A DNA stretch of 64,000 nucleotides from Bacilli bacterium (GCA_022653695.1 JALCSW010000001.1:487034-551033), one strand, 5' to 3'; positions 16,301 through 24,718 are shown, counted from the first letter of the stretch. Notes: a model not told the origin generated them from the sequence alone. Numbers and translations: made by a program.

Positions 16301-19300
16301 GAACGGAACGGTGACGAGAAAGTCCTTCGATTTAACCCAGAGGCCAATCGAGATCGAAAGATCCTCAGACGGCCAAAGTTTTGGAACCGCCAAATTCACC
16401 CATTCACCCGATGGCAGCGTAAGTTCCATCACCTGCTCAAACGGATCGTTGCTCACGATGGAGTACGACTGCTTCGGAAACATGCTGAGCGCTCACGTCA
16501 ACGGAGACTGCCTTGAAAAGTCCGAATACGCAAATCCTTCGGACAAGTTGGCGAGCGACATCCTCGTCAAAGGGAACGCCGATATCCACAAACGGATTTC
16601 CTACGACGGAAAAGGCAAAATCGAGAGCATAGCGATAGATGGGAATGAAACTGACAAACTTCGATACGACGATCGCGGAAGGCTTATCGAAACCGAGGAC
16701 ATCGCCCATGGCAAGACGCATCATTTCAACTACGACGAGGAAGGCACGCTGACGGCGATAACCGACTCCGACGGCAATAGCGATTATTGCGACATCGACA
16801 ACCTTGGAAACGTCGAAAAGGAAATCGCCAAAATCGGGGAGTCGAGGGTCTCGTCCAACTATATCCACGACTATGAATTCAACGAAGCCGACAGAACGAC
16901 ATTCTTCGAGCGTCTTGGAAGAACCTATAAGGACGACCTCATCGTCGGTGACCATGGGGTGGAGGGCCTTTATGGAGCAAAACCGAGAACGGCCGTCTTC
17001 AGATATGCCTACGATGAGTTCGTGAGAATGAGCACATCCGAACTGGCCTATTCCGGAAACGAACTTAAATACAGTTTGTCGAAAGTCAATTCCGCGCGGC
17101 AGAACGACCTTTCCAGCGGCGGAGGATTCAACAAGTTCCTTTGGAGCCTCAATTTCAAACGCTCAAAAACCGTTTACGGATGGCTTCGCCTGCTCGGAAA
17201 GGTCGAGGGGAAGACTATATTGAGGTTCTCCGGAAAGGAGTCCTCGGTCAGTCTTGTCGCTTTGTCAGACCAAAAACTGCGTCTTGTGGCGGATGAGGCA
17301 ACCAAGGACATCACCCTCGGCAATGATCGAATAACGGATTGGAACATGTACTCGTTGAGCGTTTTCGATCAGGGCGACGGAGGGAAGGCGTGTTTCTATC
17401 TTAACGGCAATTTCATTTGCATGCTGACGCTCGACCACAAAATATCAGAGAATCTGACCGACCTAACGATCGGCGACACCGCTCTCGGAGACGGCCAAAG
17501 CGGAGCCTACCACGAGGCGAATGAAACGCCGATCAGAATCGCCATGCTCTCCATCGGAAGTTACTTCTATAAGAAAGCGAACTTCAAGACGATATACGAT
17601 ATAAGCAAAAAATTCCTTTTCGATCCTAGCGACGACGATTCCTATTCTGGCGTCTGCTTTGAGACTTCGGATGGCGAGGATGGGGATTTCATCTCCCTTA
17701 ACGGCGCATTCACGTCTTCGAAGCGGTTGACCCCTCTTGTCGCCTCATATGGCGACGGTTCCTACAAAATCGACAAAGCGAGGAGTTTCGAGTTCGACAA
17801 GGAACTGAAACGCCACGTTTATTCTTCCTATGATGGCGTCCTGAAACTTCAGGACCGAAACGAAAGCAGACTCGCCTATGAGTTAGGCCTTACGAATGAG
17901 GGGACGATCTCGCTTAAGTTCAAACCCACCATAAAGGGCGAAGACTACTTGGAAAGGACGATAGTGTCCTTCTCCGACGGCGAACACAAAGAAAAGCTCT
18001 CGCTTTATCTCGACGCCAACGACGTTTTGAACTACTCAGTCGATGGCAAGGCAAATAGCCTTGGGCTCATCGCCGAAAACGGTTCCTGGAACGCGCTCGT
18101 CATCAAACTCAACGGGCTCCTCACCCTTAACGGCGTCGAAAAGGCGCTTCCTCCGCTTGACCTGACGGGTCTCACAATGAACGTGGGGTCCTCAATCGAC
18201 GGAGCGGGCGCCCCAAACAAACACCTCAACGGGCTCATCTGCGACATCCGTTTCGCAAAGGGCGATATTCGCAACCCCATCAAATCAAGTTCCGTTTTGG
18301 AGAAACGCGACACGTTCGGAAGGAGAACCGACAAATGGATCTCGTTCGACGGAAAAGCTCTTTCGAAAACGGAATATGGCTACGTTGCGCCCAAGGATGC
18401 GAACGGTAAGGCGATCCCCGGAAGAACGTCAGTTGCCGTCGCTTTCGAGAACGGCGACAAAACCGGGAAAATCTCTTACGGATATGACGCCAACAGAAAC
18501 GTGACCTCGCTCACCGTCGAAAAAAACGGCAGCGAAAGCGTGACTTCTTATCGATACGACCCCCTTGAGAGGCTTGTCTCCTCGTCCAAAGACGGAGACG
18601 CGGAGAAGAACGACTATGCCTACGACGACAACGGCAACGTCTTAAGACGCACGCTCGTGAAAGACGGGACGACATCCGTCACGGAATTCCAGTACGACGA
18701 AGACAACAAAGAGAAACTGGTCAAAGTGGTCAAGGATGGTTTAGAAACCCCTATAACATACAACCTAGACTCGATGTATCCGACCGCGATAGGCGAAGCT
18801 AGACTCAACTGGAGCATGGACAGACTCTCGGAATTCGTCTCTGGCAATGTCCGGTTGCATTTCGACTACGACTATCTAGGAAGGAGAATCAAAAAGATTT
18901 CCGAAGGGTCGGAGATCGAATACGTCTATGGCAAGGACAAACTGATCGCGGAGATCTCGGGATCGACGAAGAAGTTCCTTATCTACGACGAAAAAGGAAA
19001 CCTCGCCGGATTCGTCAAAGAAACCGACGGGGCAACGAACCACTTCTTCTTTCTTAAGGACCAACTAGGCAACATCCGCTCGGTCATGGACTCTAAGGGG
19101 TCCATCGTGGCCGAATACGACTACGGCGACTATGGGCTCGTTAAGAACCCCGAAAACGTCGATTTCGAGTTCAACGACATCCTCTACAAGGGCTATGTGT
19201 ACGATCGCGAGACCGGACTGTACCTGCTTGGGGGCAGATACTATTCGCCCGTCTTGATGAGATACATTTCCCCCGACAAGATCGGCAACCTCGTCTACGG

Positions 19301-20591
19301 GGCCTCGGATCTCGCCCAGTTCAATCTTTTCTCCTATTGCGGAGACAATCCAATCTCACGCATGGACGGAAACGGCGAGAACTGGTTCACGGATGCGTTC
19401 AAAAAAATCGGAAACGGGCTCAAGAAAGTGGCCGAAGCCGTCGTAGGTGGGGTAATAGCTGCCGCAGGAATAGTCATGGGCACAATCACGGGAGCCGTGG
19501 TTGGCGGCGCGATCGCCATGATCACGAGTATCAATAAAGGCGAATCGTTAGGGGAAACCGTGTCCAACACGATAAAGGGGGTTGGCGAGGGGGCCGCCAT
19601 AGGGACGACGGCCGTAATCTCCGCTGGCATATTCCTTTCAGGCTATCTGTTCGGCGACGACGAAACGATGAATATGGGAATATATTTCTTTGACAACAGC
19701 GCCATCCCGATGGCCATTTCGTTCGCGCAGGAGAACATCATAGGCCTCATGAGCCTGGCCGGCGATTTGCATAGCAGAACCACAACATCATCCGGTGGGA
19801 ACGATCCGTTCAGTGCAATCCTCAGTTACATAACCAATGGATCTTCTTGCGACAGCGACATAACCCAAGCGGATCTAGCGGAGGATGATTATTTCGAAAA
19901 CAGAAAAACCATAGGGGAAAACGAGAAGAACCTGATCTTCCCCACTAGGAAGGACGAATTCGGGTACCTCAAACCCACGAGTTCCCTCAACATAGTGGTC
20001 GACGACAAGGTTTACATCACCAATCAAAACGATTCGTTCTACTCCACGATCAAGTATGGACTCGCGACGATTAAGTTCAGCGGATGCGAGGTAATGGCGA
20101 TCTATAACTTGCTTAGGTATCTCGGCAGGAAGGCCCCTTTCGCAAAACTCATTTATTACTTCGAGAAAAAGAACATCGCGTTCAGTTGCCTGGGCGCCTT
20201 GCCGAACCACATGAGGGATCTGCTGGACTCGATGGGAATCCCATATCGCTTCACCATAGACAAGAGTGACATACCTGAATTCACTCCGTCAAGGTTCGAC
20301 GCCGTCGTGCCCACTTATTTCAACCACTATTACGCCCCAGGTACAAGAATAGACGACATGGATACGGCTAAGTATTATTTGAGAATCCACACAACATTCA
20401 TGCCGAAAGTAACCTCTTATACGTACAGATACGACGATTTGGACGGCAAAAAGGATTCATTAAAATTCTTGGAGGTGAACGGCTCTGGTGAAACGAAAGG
20501 ATTTCAAACCTTAGAGGATAATGGAATCGTGCAGAACCCGACATCCGATAAAGACAAGGTGATGATATCCCTGTTCGGCTTCGAAAAATGA
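13344..20591 (+). CDS. Giant RHS/YD-repeat protein with C-terminal C39/papain-like domain
   Basis: 2415 residues. No signal peptide: the first 40 residues are polar. Layout by eye: beta-rich N-terminal region; YD repeats at about 330-520; two carbohydrate-binding-like sandwiches at about 529-690 and 699-860 (each opening with a NGGFEF/NSHFEN-type motif); more YD repeats to about 1200; two LamG-like domains near 1262-1425 and 1509-1650; then the RHS core. The core ends with the signature DRETGLYLLGGRYYSP (from 1954) and ISPD, followed by NPISRMDGNG. A glycine-rich hydrophobic region at about 2031-2106 could insert in membranes. The tip (about 2190-2415) has Cys2248 in SGCEVMA and His2349, a C39/papain-like pattern. 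Polymorphic toxin or adhesin; AAGGAG precedes the ATG. Arg is mostly AGA/AGG, unlike host genes. Confidence 0.85.
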   Translation: MTHLFTNANSNVRVASYIKKGGSSSFEETSGEAYTKLERDDTIRLDVTGFEFRREQSVSNARLICYFESLMPNDELTIKYANGSTIDEVIVGSDQNYLNKRVCNYVSFDLTRFISDRARVGSMASIFMSFASRRECVNFVGFKYLDNSNADKSPEDKQEYFMVSYANIEGVESHFAFDKKPLGMSGEAMVNIRQGNLICVFPLSLNNPNVEQVGLFLTYNSLKGNADSTFRKGFRGPIEYDFDLSSKNSGILKLTNQTLKKGYYSKLSADERYKLTPETSKDVYYCHSDSTYIVDEGDGSFTLVSENKRMNFSQNSQKAMINYFLLEDGLKIKAVYKDGFPKELIYPDGKNDSFVYSGSHLAKVVSSRFGIETSFEYEGGNLSKVTTEKISLDLDNDMREKRDVIRKTDLVYENGDLKQIANSPERKALAFAYKNGRVASIVEQAIDDDGKLVDGKSDHFIYSNTFTIVTDRQGNQVLYHFDAYGSCTYTLDQNGVSNNFKFGSVSETDQNMECHKLRSKRQSQGNIPNLIYNGGFEFADEPLKGWTINKGSAESASLSKESLYGESCLNVAAAKDREFAFAQSFNQKSGGTFTLDGFYKSNGNEPDSASKVILLIKYVEEIKPSPSECYYSGESKSKKIDRTKETVIDLPLTNGSWKEFKSEAIGVPTGSDISLTIECESDISFDEIQLTRNNFVGGYNYLRNSHFENVTNGGPTSWKTTNMNANDGISSSLGLITSDAFGKMVEGNVFKIGGSAENRAKCLEQRINLKGDSGERLVANCWVNGKKTSNERFQLEVDVHYAGLTADRLKKYFFSPSNDEEGWQVITGLVSTERPYDYVIVRVTHRGFNCVFVDAIQLFKSKTGSTFSYDEKGNLMSASDTAKNAESSYDKNSRMTRKSCTDGQQFQYAYDASKGKVTRITDNFGNDVSFDYSESGVVKEIKSGDLTIRTEEKQIDKGPIAKTDDLGNKTESATDEFGNVVSYVDGNGTVTRKSFDLTQRPIEIERSSDGQSFGTAKFTHSPDGSVSSITCSNGSLLTMEYDCFGNMLSAHVNGDCLEKSEYANPSDKLASDILVKGNADIHKRISYDGKGKIESIAIDGNETDKLRYDDRGRLIETEDIAHGKTHHFNYDEEGTLTAITDSDGNSDYCDIDNLGNVEKEIAKIGESRVSSNYIHDYEFNEADRTTFFERLGRTYKDDLIVGDHGVEGLYGAKPRTAVFRYAYDEFVRMSTSELAYSGNELKYSLSKVNSARQNDLSSGGGFNKFLWSLNFKRSKTVYGWLRLLGKVEGKTILRFSGKESSVSLVALSDQKLRLVADEATKDITLGNDRITDWNMYSLSVFDQGDGGKACFYLNGNFICMLTLDHKISENLTDLTIGDTALGDGQSGAYHEANETPIRIAMLSIGSYFYKKANFKTIYDISKKFLFDPSDDDSYSGVCFETSDGEDGDFISLNGAFTSSKRLTPLVASYGDGSYKIDKARSFEFDKELKRHVYSSYDGVLKLQDRNESRLAYELGLTNEGTISLKFKPTIKGEDYLERTIVSFSDGEHKEKLSLYLDANDVLNYSVDGKANSLGLIAENGSWNALVIKLNGLLTLNGVEKALPPLDLTGLTMNVGSSIDGAGAPNKHLNGLICDIRFAKGDIRNPIKSSSVLEKRDTFGRRTDKWISFDGKALSKTEYGYVAPKDANGKAIPGRTSVAVAFENGDKTGKISYGYDANRNVTSLTVEKNGSESVTSYRYDPLERLVSSSKDGDAEKNDYAYDDNGNVLRRTLVKDGTTSVTEFQYDEDNKEKLVKVVKDGLETPITYNLDSMYPTAIGEARLNWSMDRLSEFVSGNVRLHFDYDYLGRRIKKISEGSEIEYVYGKDKLIAEISGSTKKFLIYDEKGNLAGFVKETDGATNHFFFLKDQLGNIRSVMDSKGSIVAEYDYGDYGLVKNPENVDFEFNDILYKGYVYDRETGLYLLGGRYYSPVLMRYISPDKIGNLVYGASDLAQFNLFSYCGDNPISRMDGNGENWFTDAFKKIGNGLKKVAEAVVGGVIAAAGIVMGTITGAVVGGAIAMITSINKGESLGETVSNTIKGVGEGAAIGTTAVISAGIFLSGYLFGDDETMNMGIYFFDNSAIPMAISFAQENIIGLMSLAGDLHSRTTTSSGGNDPFSAILSYITNGSSCDSDITQADLAEDDYFENRKTIGENEKNLIFPTRKDEFGYLKPTSSLNIVVDDKVYITNQNDSFYSTIKYGLATIKFSGCEVMAIYNLLRYLGRKAPFAKLIYYFEKKNIAFSCLGALPNHMRDLLDSMGIPYRFTIDKSDIPEFTPSRFDAVVPTYFNHYYAPGTRIDDMDTAKYYLRIHTTFMPKVTSYTYRYDDLDGKKDSLKFLEVNGSGETKGFQTLEDNGIVQNPTSDKDKVMISLFGFEK

Positions 20592-20638
20592 GCGAATAAC
20601 TCATAGAACTTAATGAGGCGTCATCGATGGCACCCCCG

Positions 20639-20668
20639 TTATCACCCGCGCCATGCTCCTGCTATAAT
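20639..20668 (+). promoter_or_regulatory. Promoter of the tandem lipoprotein array
   Basis: -35-like TTATCA (20639-20644), 18-base spacer, perfect -10 TATAAT (20663-20668). A GTG in frame with the first lipoprotein begins six bases later, the spacing seen at other putative leaderless genes of this window. It makes the lipoprotein array a separate transcription unit from the RHS gene. Confidence 0.65.
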
Positions 20669-20674
20669 AGGTGC

Positions 20675-21418
20675 GTGAATATGGCGGATGGGGGGCCGCC
20701 GAAAAGCATGGGAAAAAGAAAAAGGGGGTTTTGGATTGCCGCGACCGCCTCGCTCGTCGGGCTCTCGGCGCTCCTGAGCTCCTGCGAGGGCCTGTTCGGG
20801 ATCAAAACGGTCTACAGGGTCGGGGTCGACGAGGAGCACGGCCTCAGGTTCGTGCAGAACGACGAGAACGATGGTTTCCTGAACGTCGACGAATACTACT
20901 ACGACGGGCCCTCCCGAAGCGGCAGGATCGCCATGGGCATCGTGATACCGGAGTCCATCGAGGGCATGCCGGTGAGGGTCATGGGAAGAAAAAACGTAAC
21001 ATCTACTCAAGTCTATGAGTACCCCGAATATGAGCACGACGATTACATGTCGGCTCTTACTGATGCATGCTTCATTGTGGCCGCCCGGGTTCCCTTCGAG
21101 GAGGGGACCTCGTTTGAGTTCGACTTTGACATAAGGGCCGACCTATACGATATTTTCATAGACAAAAGCGGAGGAGGGTTCATCATGAACAGGTACGCGC
21201 GGTGGTGCGCGAAACCACCGCACGGCGTCATGTTCGACTGCTCGTTCAATTTCTCGGTCGCCGAAGGGTGCCGGTACTACTACTCGAGGGGCGGGAGGCT
21301 GTTCAGGAGGATGGATGACGGCGACGAGGAGGTGCCTATGCCAAAACAGGTGTACGTCGACTTCGACTCCTATTTCTACCTGTGTAGCGAACCGGGCCAG
21401 GACTCGTCCAAGCCATGA
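20675..21418 (+). CDS. Tandem-array lipoprotein, copy 1
   Basis: 247 residues if started at the GTG at 20675, exactly where transcription should begin; the ATG at 20708 (MGKRKRGF) gives the same N-terminus as the other copies and is the alternative. Sec lipoprotein signal ending in LLSSC. The mature protein is rich in Tyr/Asp and carries a BspA-LRR-like line, IPESIEGMPVRVMG, but only one such unit. Family not recognised. The middle (about 21000-21120) differs from copies 2 and 3 and is lower in G+C. The stop overlaps the start of copy 2 (ATGA). Surface-anchored; an immunity role against the neighbouring RHS protein is a guess from position. Confidence 0.75.
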   Translation: MNMADGGPPKSMGKRKRGFWIAATASLVGLSALLSSCEGLFGIKTVYRVGVDEEHGLRFVQNDENDGFLNVDEYYYDGPSRSGRIAMGIVIPESIEGMPVRVMGRKNVTSTQVYEYPEYEHDDYMSALTDACFIVAARVPFEEGTSFEFDFDIRADLYDIFIDKSGGGFIMNRYARWCAKPPHGVMFDCSFNFSVAEGCRYYYSRGGRLFRRMDDGDEEVPMPKQVYVDFDSYFYLCSEPGQDSSKP

Positions 21419-22131
21419 GGAAGAACGAAAGGAAGCTCCGACCCGCCATCGCCGCCTCGCTCGTCGGGCTCTCGATGCTTTTGAGTTCCTGCGACGTCAG
21501 AACGGTCTACAGGGTCGGGGTCGACGAGGAGCACGGCCTCAGGTTCGTGCAGAGCTGCGAGAGCGACAACTGCCTGAGCGTCGACGAGTACTATTACGAC
21601 GGGCCCGCCCGAAGCGGCAGGATCGCCATGGGCATCGTGATACCGGAGTCCATCGAGGGCATGCCGGTGAGGGTCATGGGCAGGGACGACGTGTCCATTA
21701 GGCGGGTCTACGACGACCCCGAGTACCGCCACGACGCGGCCTGGCCCGGAGGCTCCTGCAGCGATTTCATCGTGGCCACCCGGGTTCCCTTCGAGGAGGG
21801 GACCTCGTTCGAATTCGACTTCGACATAAGGGCCGACCTGGACTACGTATCCCTGAGCGGAACCCTTGGCCTTGGCGGAGGAGGAGGAGGGTTCCTCATG
21901 GACAGGTACGAAAGCTGCCCGTCGCACACCGAATGGGTAATGTTCGACTGTTCGTTCAGCTTCGCGGTCGCCGAAGGATGCCGGAACTACTACTCGAGGG
22001 ACGGGAGGCTGTTCCGGAGGATGGATGACGGCGACAAGGAGATAACGATGCCGCGGCAGGTGTACGTCGACTCCGACTTCTACCACTGCAACTGCAGCGA
22101 ACCGGGCCAGGCCCCGTCGTCCCAGCCATGA
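21415..22131 (+). CDS. Tandem-array lipoprotein, copy 2
   Basis: 238 residues, signal ending LLSSC, then TVYRVGVDEEHGLRFVQ as in all four copies. Nearly identical in DNA to copies 3 and 4 over the first 240 bases and to copy 3 across most of its length; a Gly-rich insert (LGLGGGGGGF) is unique to this copy. The conserved end is YYSRDGRLFRRMDDGD and MPRQVYVD. Linked to both neighbours by 4-base ATGA overlaps, with no separate Shine-Dalgarno, so translation depends on the upstream copy. G+C is clearly higher than in the RHS gene. Function unknown. Confidence 0.78.
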   Translation: MRKNERKLRPAIAASLVGLSMLLSSCDVRTVYRVGVDEEHGLRFVQSCESDNCLSVDEYYYDGPARSGRIAMGIVIPESIEGMPVRVMGRDDVSIRRVYDDPEYRHDAAWPGGSCSDFIVATRVPFEEGTSFEFDFDIRADLDYVSLSGTLGLGGGGGGFLMDRYESCPSHTEWVMFDCSFSFAVAEGCRNYYSRDGRLFRRMDDGDKEITMPRQVYVDSDFYHCNCSEPGQAPSSQP

Positions 22132-22844
22132 GGAAGGGGAGAAGGGGGCTCCGGCCCGCCATCGCCGCCTCGCTCGTCGGGCTCTCGGCGCTCCTGAGCT
22201 CCTGCGAGGGGCTGTTCACCATCAAAACGGTCTACAGGGTCGGAGTCGACGAGGAGCACGGCCTCAGATTCGTGCAGAGCTACGAGAGCAGCAGCTACCT
22301 AAGCGTCGACGAGTACCACTACGACGGGCCCGCCCGAAGCGGCAGGATCGCCATGGGCATCGTGATACCGGAGTCCATCGAAGGCGTGCCGGTGAGGGTC
22401 ATGGGCAGGGACAACGAGGCCCTTACGCAGGTCTACGACGACCCCGAGTACCGCCACGACGCGGCCGGAGCAGGAGGCTTCTGCAGCGATTTCATCGTGG
22501 CCACCAAGGTTCCCTTCGAGGAGGGGACCTCGTTCGAGTTCGGCTTCGACATAAGGGCCGACCTGGACTACGTGTCCCTGAGCGGGGACTCCTATGGAGG
22601 CGGCTTTCTCATGGACAGGTACGAAAGTTGCGTGGCGCCCACCGAATGCGTCATGTTCGACTGCTCGTTCAATTTCTCGGTCGCCGAAGGATGCAGGAAC
22701 TACTACTCGAGGGACGGGAGGCTGTTCCGGAGGATGGATGACGGCGACGAGGAGGTTACGATGCCAGAACAGGTGTACGTCGACTTCGACTTCCGCCACT
22801 GCAACTGCAGCGAACCGGGCCAGGCCCCGTCGTCCCAGCCATGA
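22128..22844 (+). CDS. Tandem-array lipoprotein, copy 3
   Basis: 238 residues; lipobox LLSSC. Shares the start EGLF-IKTVYRVGVDEEHG with copy 1 and most of the rest with copy 2, so the array is mosaic. The central segment reads RDNEALTQVYDDPEYRHDAAG. ATGA overlaps on both sides. Exported, membrane-anchored, no recognised domain beyond the single LRR-like line. Confidence 0.78.
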   Translation: MRKGRRGLRPAIAASLVGLSALLSSCEGLFTIKTVYRVGVDEEHGLRFVQSYESSSYLSVDEYHYDGPARSGRIAMGIVIPESIEGVPVRVMGRDNEALTQVYDDPEYRHDAAGAGGFCSDFIVATKVPFEEGTSFEFGFDIRADLDYVSLSGDSYGGGFLMDRYESCVAPTECVMFDCSFNFSVAEGCRNYYSRDGRLFRRMDDGDEEVTMPEQVYVDFDFRHCNCSEPGQAPSSQP

Positions 22845-23548
22845 GGAAGTGGAGAAGGGGGCTCCGGCCCGCCATCGCCGCCTCGCTCGTCGGGCTCTCG
22901 ATGCTTTTGAGTTCCTGCGACGTCAAAACGGTCTACAGGGTCGGGGTCGACGAGGAGCACAGCCTCAGGTTCGTGCAGAGCTGCGAGAGCGACAACTGTT
23001 TGAGCGTCGACGAGTACTACTACGACGGGCCCGCCCGAAGCGGCAGGATCGCCATGGGCATCGTGATACCGGAGTCCATCGAGGGCATGCCGGTGACTGA
23101 AATGGGAAGAAAAAATATAGAACTTACGCAGATCTACGACGATCCGGAATACGAACATGATGCAGGCGGGTATGGCGGCCCTTTTGGCCATTTCATAGTG
23201 GCTACCAAGGTGCCATTCGAAAAGGGGACCTCGTTCGAGTTCGACTTCGACATAAGGGCCGACCTGGACTACGTGTCCCTGAGCGAGGACTCCTATGGAG
23301 GCGGCTTCCTCCTGAACAGGTACGACGCCTGCGAGATGACGTACAACGACGTCATGTTCGACTGCTCGTTCAGCTTCGAGGTCGCCGAAGGGTGCCGGGA
23401 CTACTACTCGAGGGACGGGAGGCTTTTTGAGAGATACCGAGACGGAAGCGGCGAAAGGGAAATAGAGACCCCGTCGCATGTTTACGTCGAGTCCGACTCC
23501 CTTTATTATCGCTGCAGCGAACCGGGCCACCCATCTCCAAAGCCATGA
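22841..23548 (+). CDS. Tandem-array lipoprotein, copy 4
   Basis: 235 residues; lipobox LLSSC. The first 85 residues match copy 2. The middle, from about 23097 to 23225, switches to a lower-G+C version (MGRKNIELTQIYDDPEYEHD) close to that of copy 1, then returns to the common sequence. The C-terminus (RYRDGSGEREIETPSHVYVE) is its most divergent part. It overlaps the remnant of a fifth copy by ATGA. Confidence 0.78.
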   Translation: MRKWRRGLRPAIAASLVGLSMLLSSCDVKTVYRVGVDEEHSLRFVQSCESDNCLSVDEYYYDGPARSGRIAMGIVIPESIEGMPVTEMGRKNIELTQIYDDPEYEHDAGGYGGPFGHFIVATKVPFEKGTSFEFDFDIRADLDYVSLSEDSYGGGFLLNRYDACEMTYNDVMFDCSFSFEVAEGCRDYYSRDGRLFERYRDGSGEREIETPSHVYVESDSLYYRCSEPGHPSPKP

Positions 23549-23592
23549 GGAAGGGAAAAAGTTTTGGGTTGCTACGGCCGCCTCTTCTCACA
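23545..23592 (+). pseudogene. Frameshifted start of a fifth lipoprotein copy
   Basis: Begins ATGAGGAAGGGAAAAAG like copies 2-4. The next bases, read one frame over, encode FWVATAAS, matching FWIAATAS of copy 1. The similarity stops after about 50 bases. A tandem copy has been truncated here; the junction marks the right end of the array. Confidence 0.65.
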
Positions 23593-23631
23593 AAAACGCG
23601 CGAGTTCATATCGCTACCATTGCTTGTTTGC

Positions 23632-24711
23632 TTATTCTTTGGAACGAAACCGATTAATTTCGTTTCTAAAGACGAAAGAGTCGCCTCTTACGATTCTTGG
23701 ATTCTGATAATAGCCGTCTTTCGCTTTTTTCCTATTGATCAATCGTACTAAAATATCGGTCGCCTGTTTGGTCATGCTCGTGTAGTTTTGTTTGACGTAA
23801 CTGAGCTTAGGGCGAAAGACAAGCTTCGGATTGTTGGTTCCGCCAAGGGCGAACACCGCCACGTCTTTGCCGACTTGCAAATTCCGTTCTCCCGCGGCTT
23901 TGTACACCGAATAAGCGTGATCTCCGGAGCCAACGATAAAAGCCCGGTATTCCTGATCAAGCAGCTTCAACGCCTCGATTCTCCCTTCCTCGATGTCCCG
24001 TGGCATCGCCAAATTGGAAATGCGCCCTTCGAAATGATACTCTTCGCTCGCGGCCTTAAACGCGTCATCGCGATCCCGCCCCACGGAGACGATATCTGAA
24101 ACGTTGATGAGGGCGATTTTACCAAATCCGGCTTTCACCATGGCTTTGGCGACGTTCTTCGTGATGTTGATGATTTCGGAATCGACAAAGGAAAAATTGG
24201 GGTTGTGAGCCTTGAAGTGCGGATTTCCTATGCAGACGCATGGGATGCAATTATCCGACAGGCGCTTAACCTTGGCTTCGGATATTTGCGGATTCAGCAA
24301 AATCGCGCCGTCAATGGGCGAAGAGCCGCTGGAGAGATGGCTTACGATCTCGTCTGCGCTGACGCCGAAATAAACCAAAACGTTATAGCCAAAGGCAAAG
24401 GCCTCGGTAATGCAGGATTGCGATACATCCCGGAAAAAATGAAGATATTGGTTCTCCCGCACGTACAAGAAAAGACCGATGATGTGAGTCAAACGATTGG
24501 GCTTGGAGAGGGCGCCGGCATAAAAGTCCGGGGTATAGGAAAGAGCTTTGGCGGCATCCAGCACTTTCTCGGTGATGGAAGGCGAGACTTTCTTGGCGCC
24601 GCTAAAAACGTTGGAAACCGTCGATTTCGCCACCCCGACTTTCGTGGCGATATCGATCAATCGGCTTTTCTCTTGCTTTTTGGACGATACTGGAGAAACG
24701 GTTTTTTTCAT
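23632..24711 (-). CDS. LacI-family transcriptional regulator
   Basis: 359 residues from the ATG at 24711 (a TTG at 24729 is in frame). The N-terminal LacI helix-turn-helix reads IDIATKVGVAKSTVSNVFSG, hinge YTPDFYAG, then a periplasmic-binding-type sensor domain for a sugar or sugar phosphate. The recognition helix STVSNVF is the same as in the LacI at 40760 and close to that at 50271, so the three may bind related operators. TAGAAT ends seven bases before the ATG; with no Shine-Dalgarno, the mRNA is probably leaderless. Divergent from the operon at 24989, whose promoter carries a perfect GAAAACCGGTTTTC; repression of that operon is the likely job. Confidence 0.9.
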   Translation of the reverse strand: MKKTVSPVSSKKQEKSRLIDIATKVGVAKSTVSNVFSGAKKVSPSITEKVLDAAKALSYTPDFYAGALSKPNRLTHIIGLFLYVRENQYLHFFRDVSQSCITEAFAFGYNVLVYFGVSADEIVSHLSSGSSPIDGAILLNPQISEAKVKRLSDNCIPCVCIGNPHFKAHNPNFSFVDSEIINITKNVAKAMVKAGFGKIALINVSDIVSVGRDRDDAFKAASEEYHFEGRISNLAMPRDIEEGRIEALKLLDQEYRAFIVGSGDHAYSVYKAAGERNLQVGKDVAVFALGGTNNPKLVFRPKLSYVKQNYTSMTKQATDILVRLINRKKAKDGYYQNPRIVRGDSFVFRNEINRFRSKE

Positions 24712-24718
24712 CGTTAGT

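Larger units (their letters stand above)
20708..23592 (+). repeat. Tandem gene repeat, four full units of about 710 bases plus remnant
   Basis: Starts at 20708, 21415, 22128, 22841 and 23545 give periods of 707, 713, 713 and 704 bases. Long exact blocks are shared (for example the line encoding RIAMGIVIPESIEG). Blocks of divergent sequence are confined to the middle and the last 40 codons, which indicates recent duplication with gene conversion. Confidence 0.85.

Noticed and set aside
20708-23592. Tandem repeats considered as a CRISPR array
   Set aside because: The units are about 710 bases and each is a full lipoprotein gene; no short repeats with spacers exist in the window.
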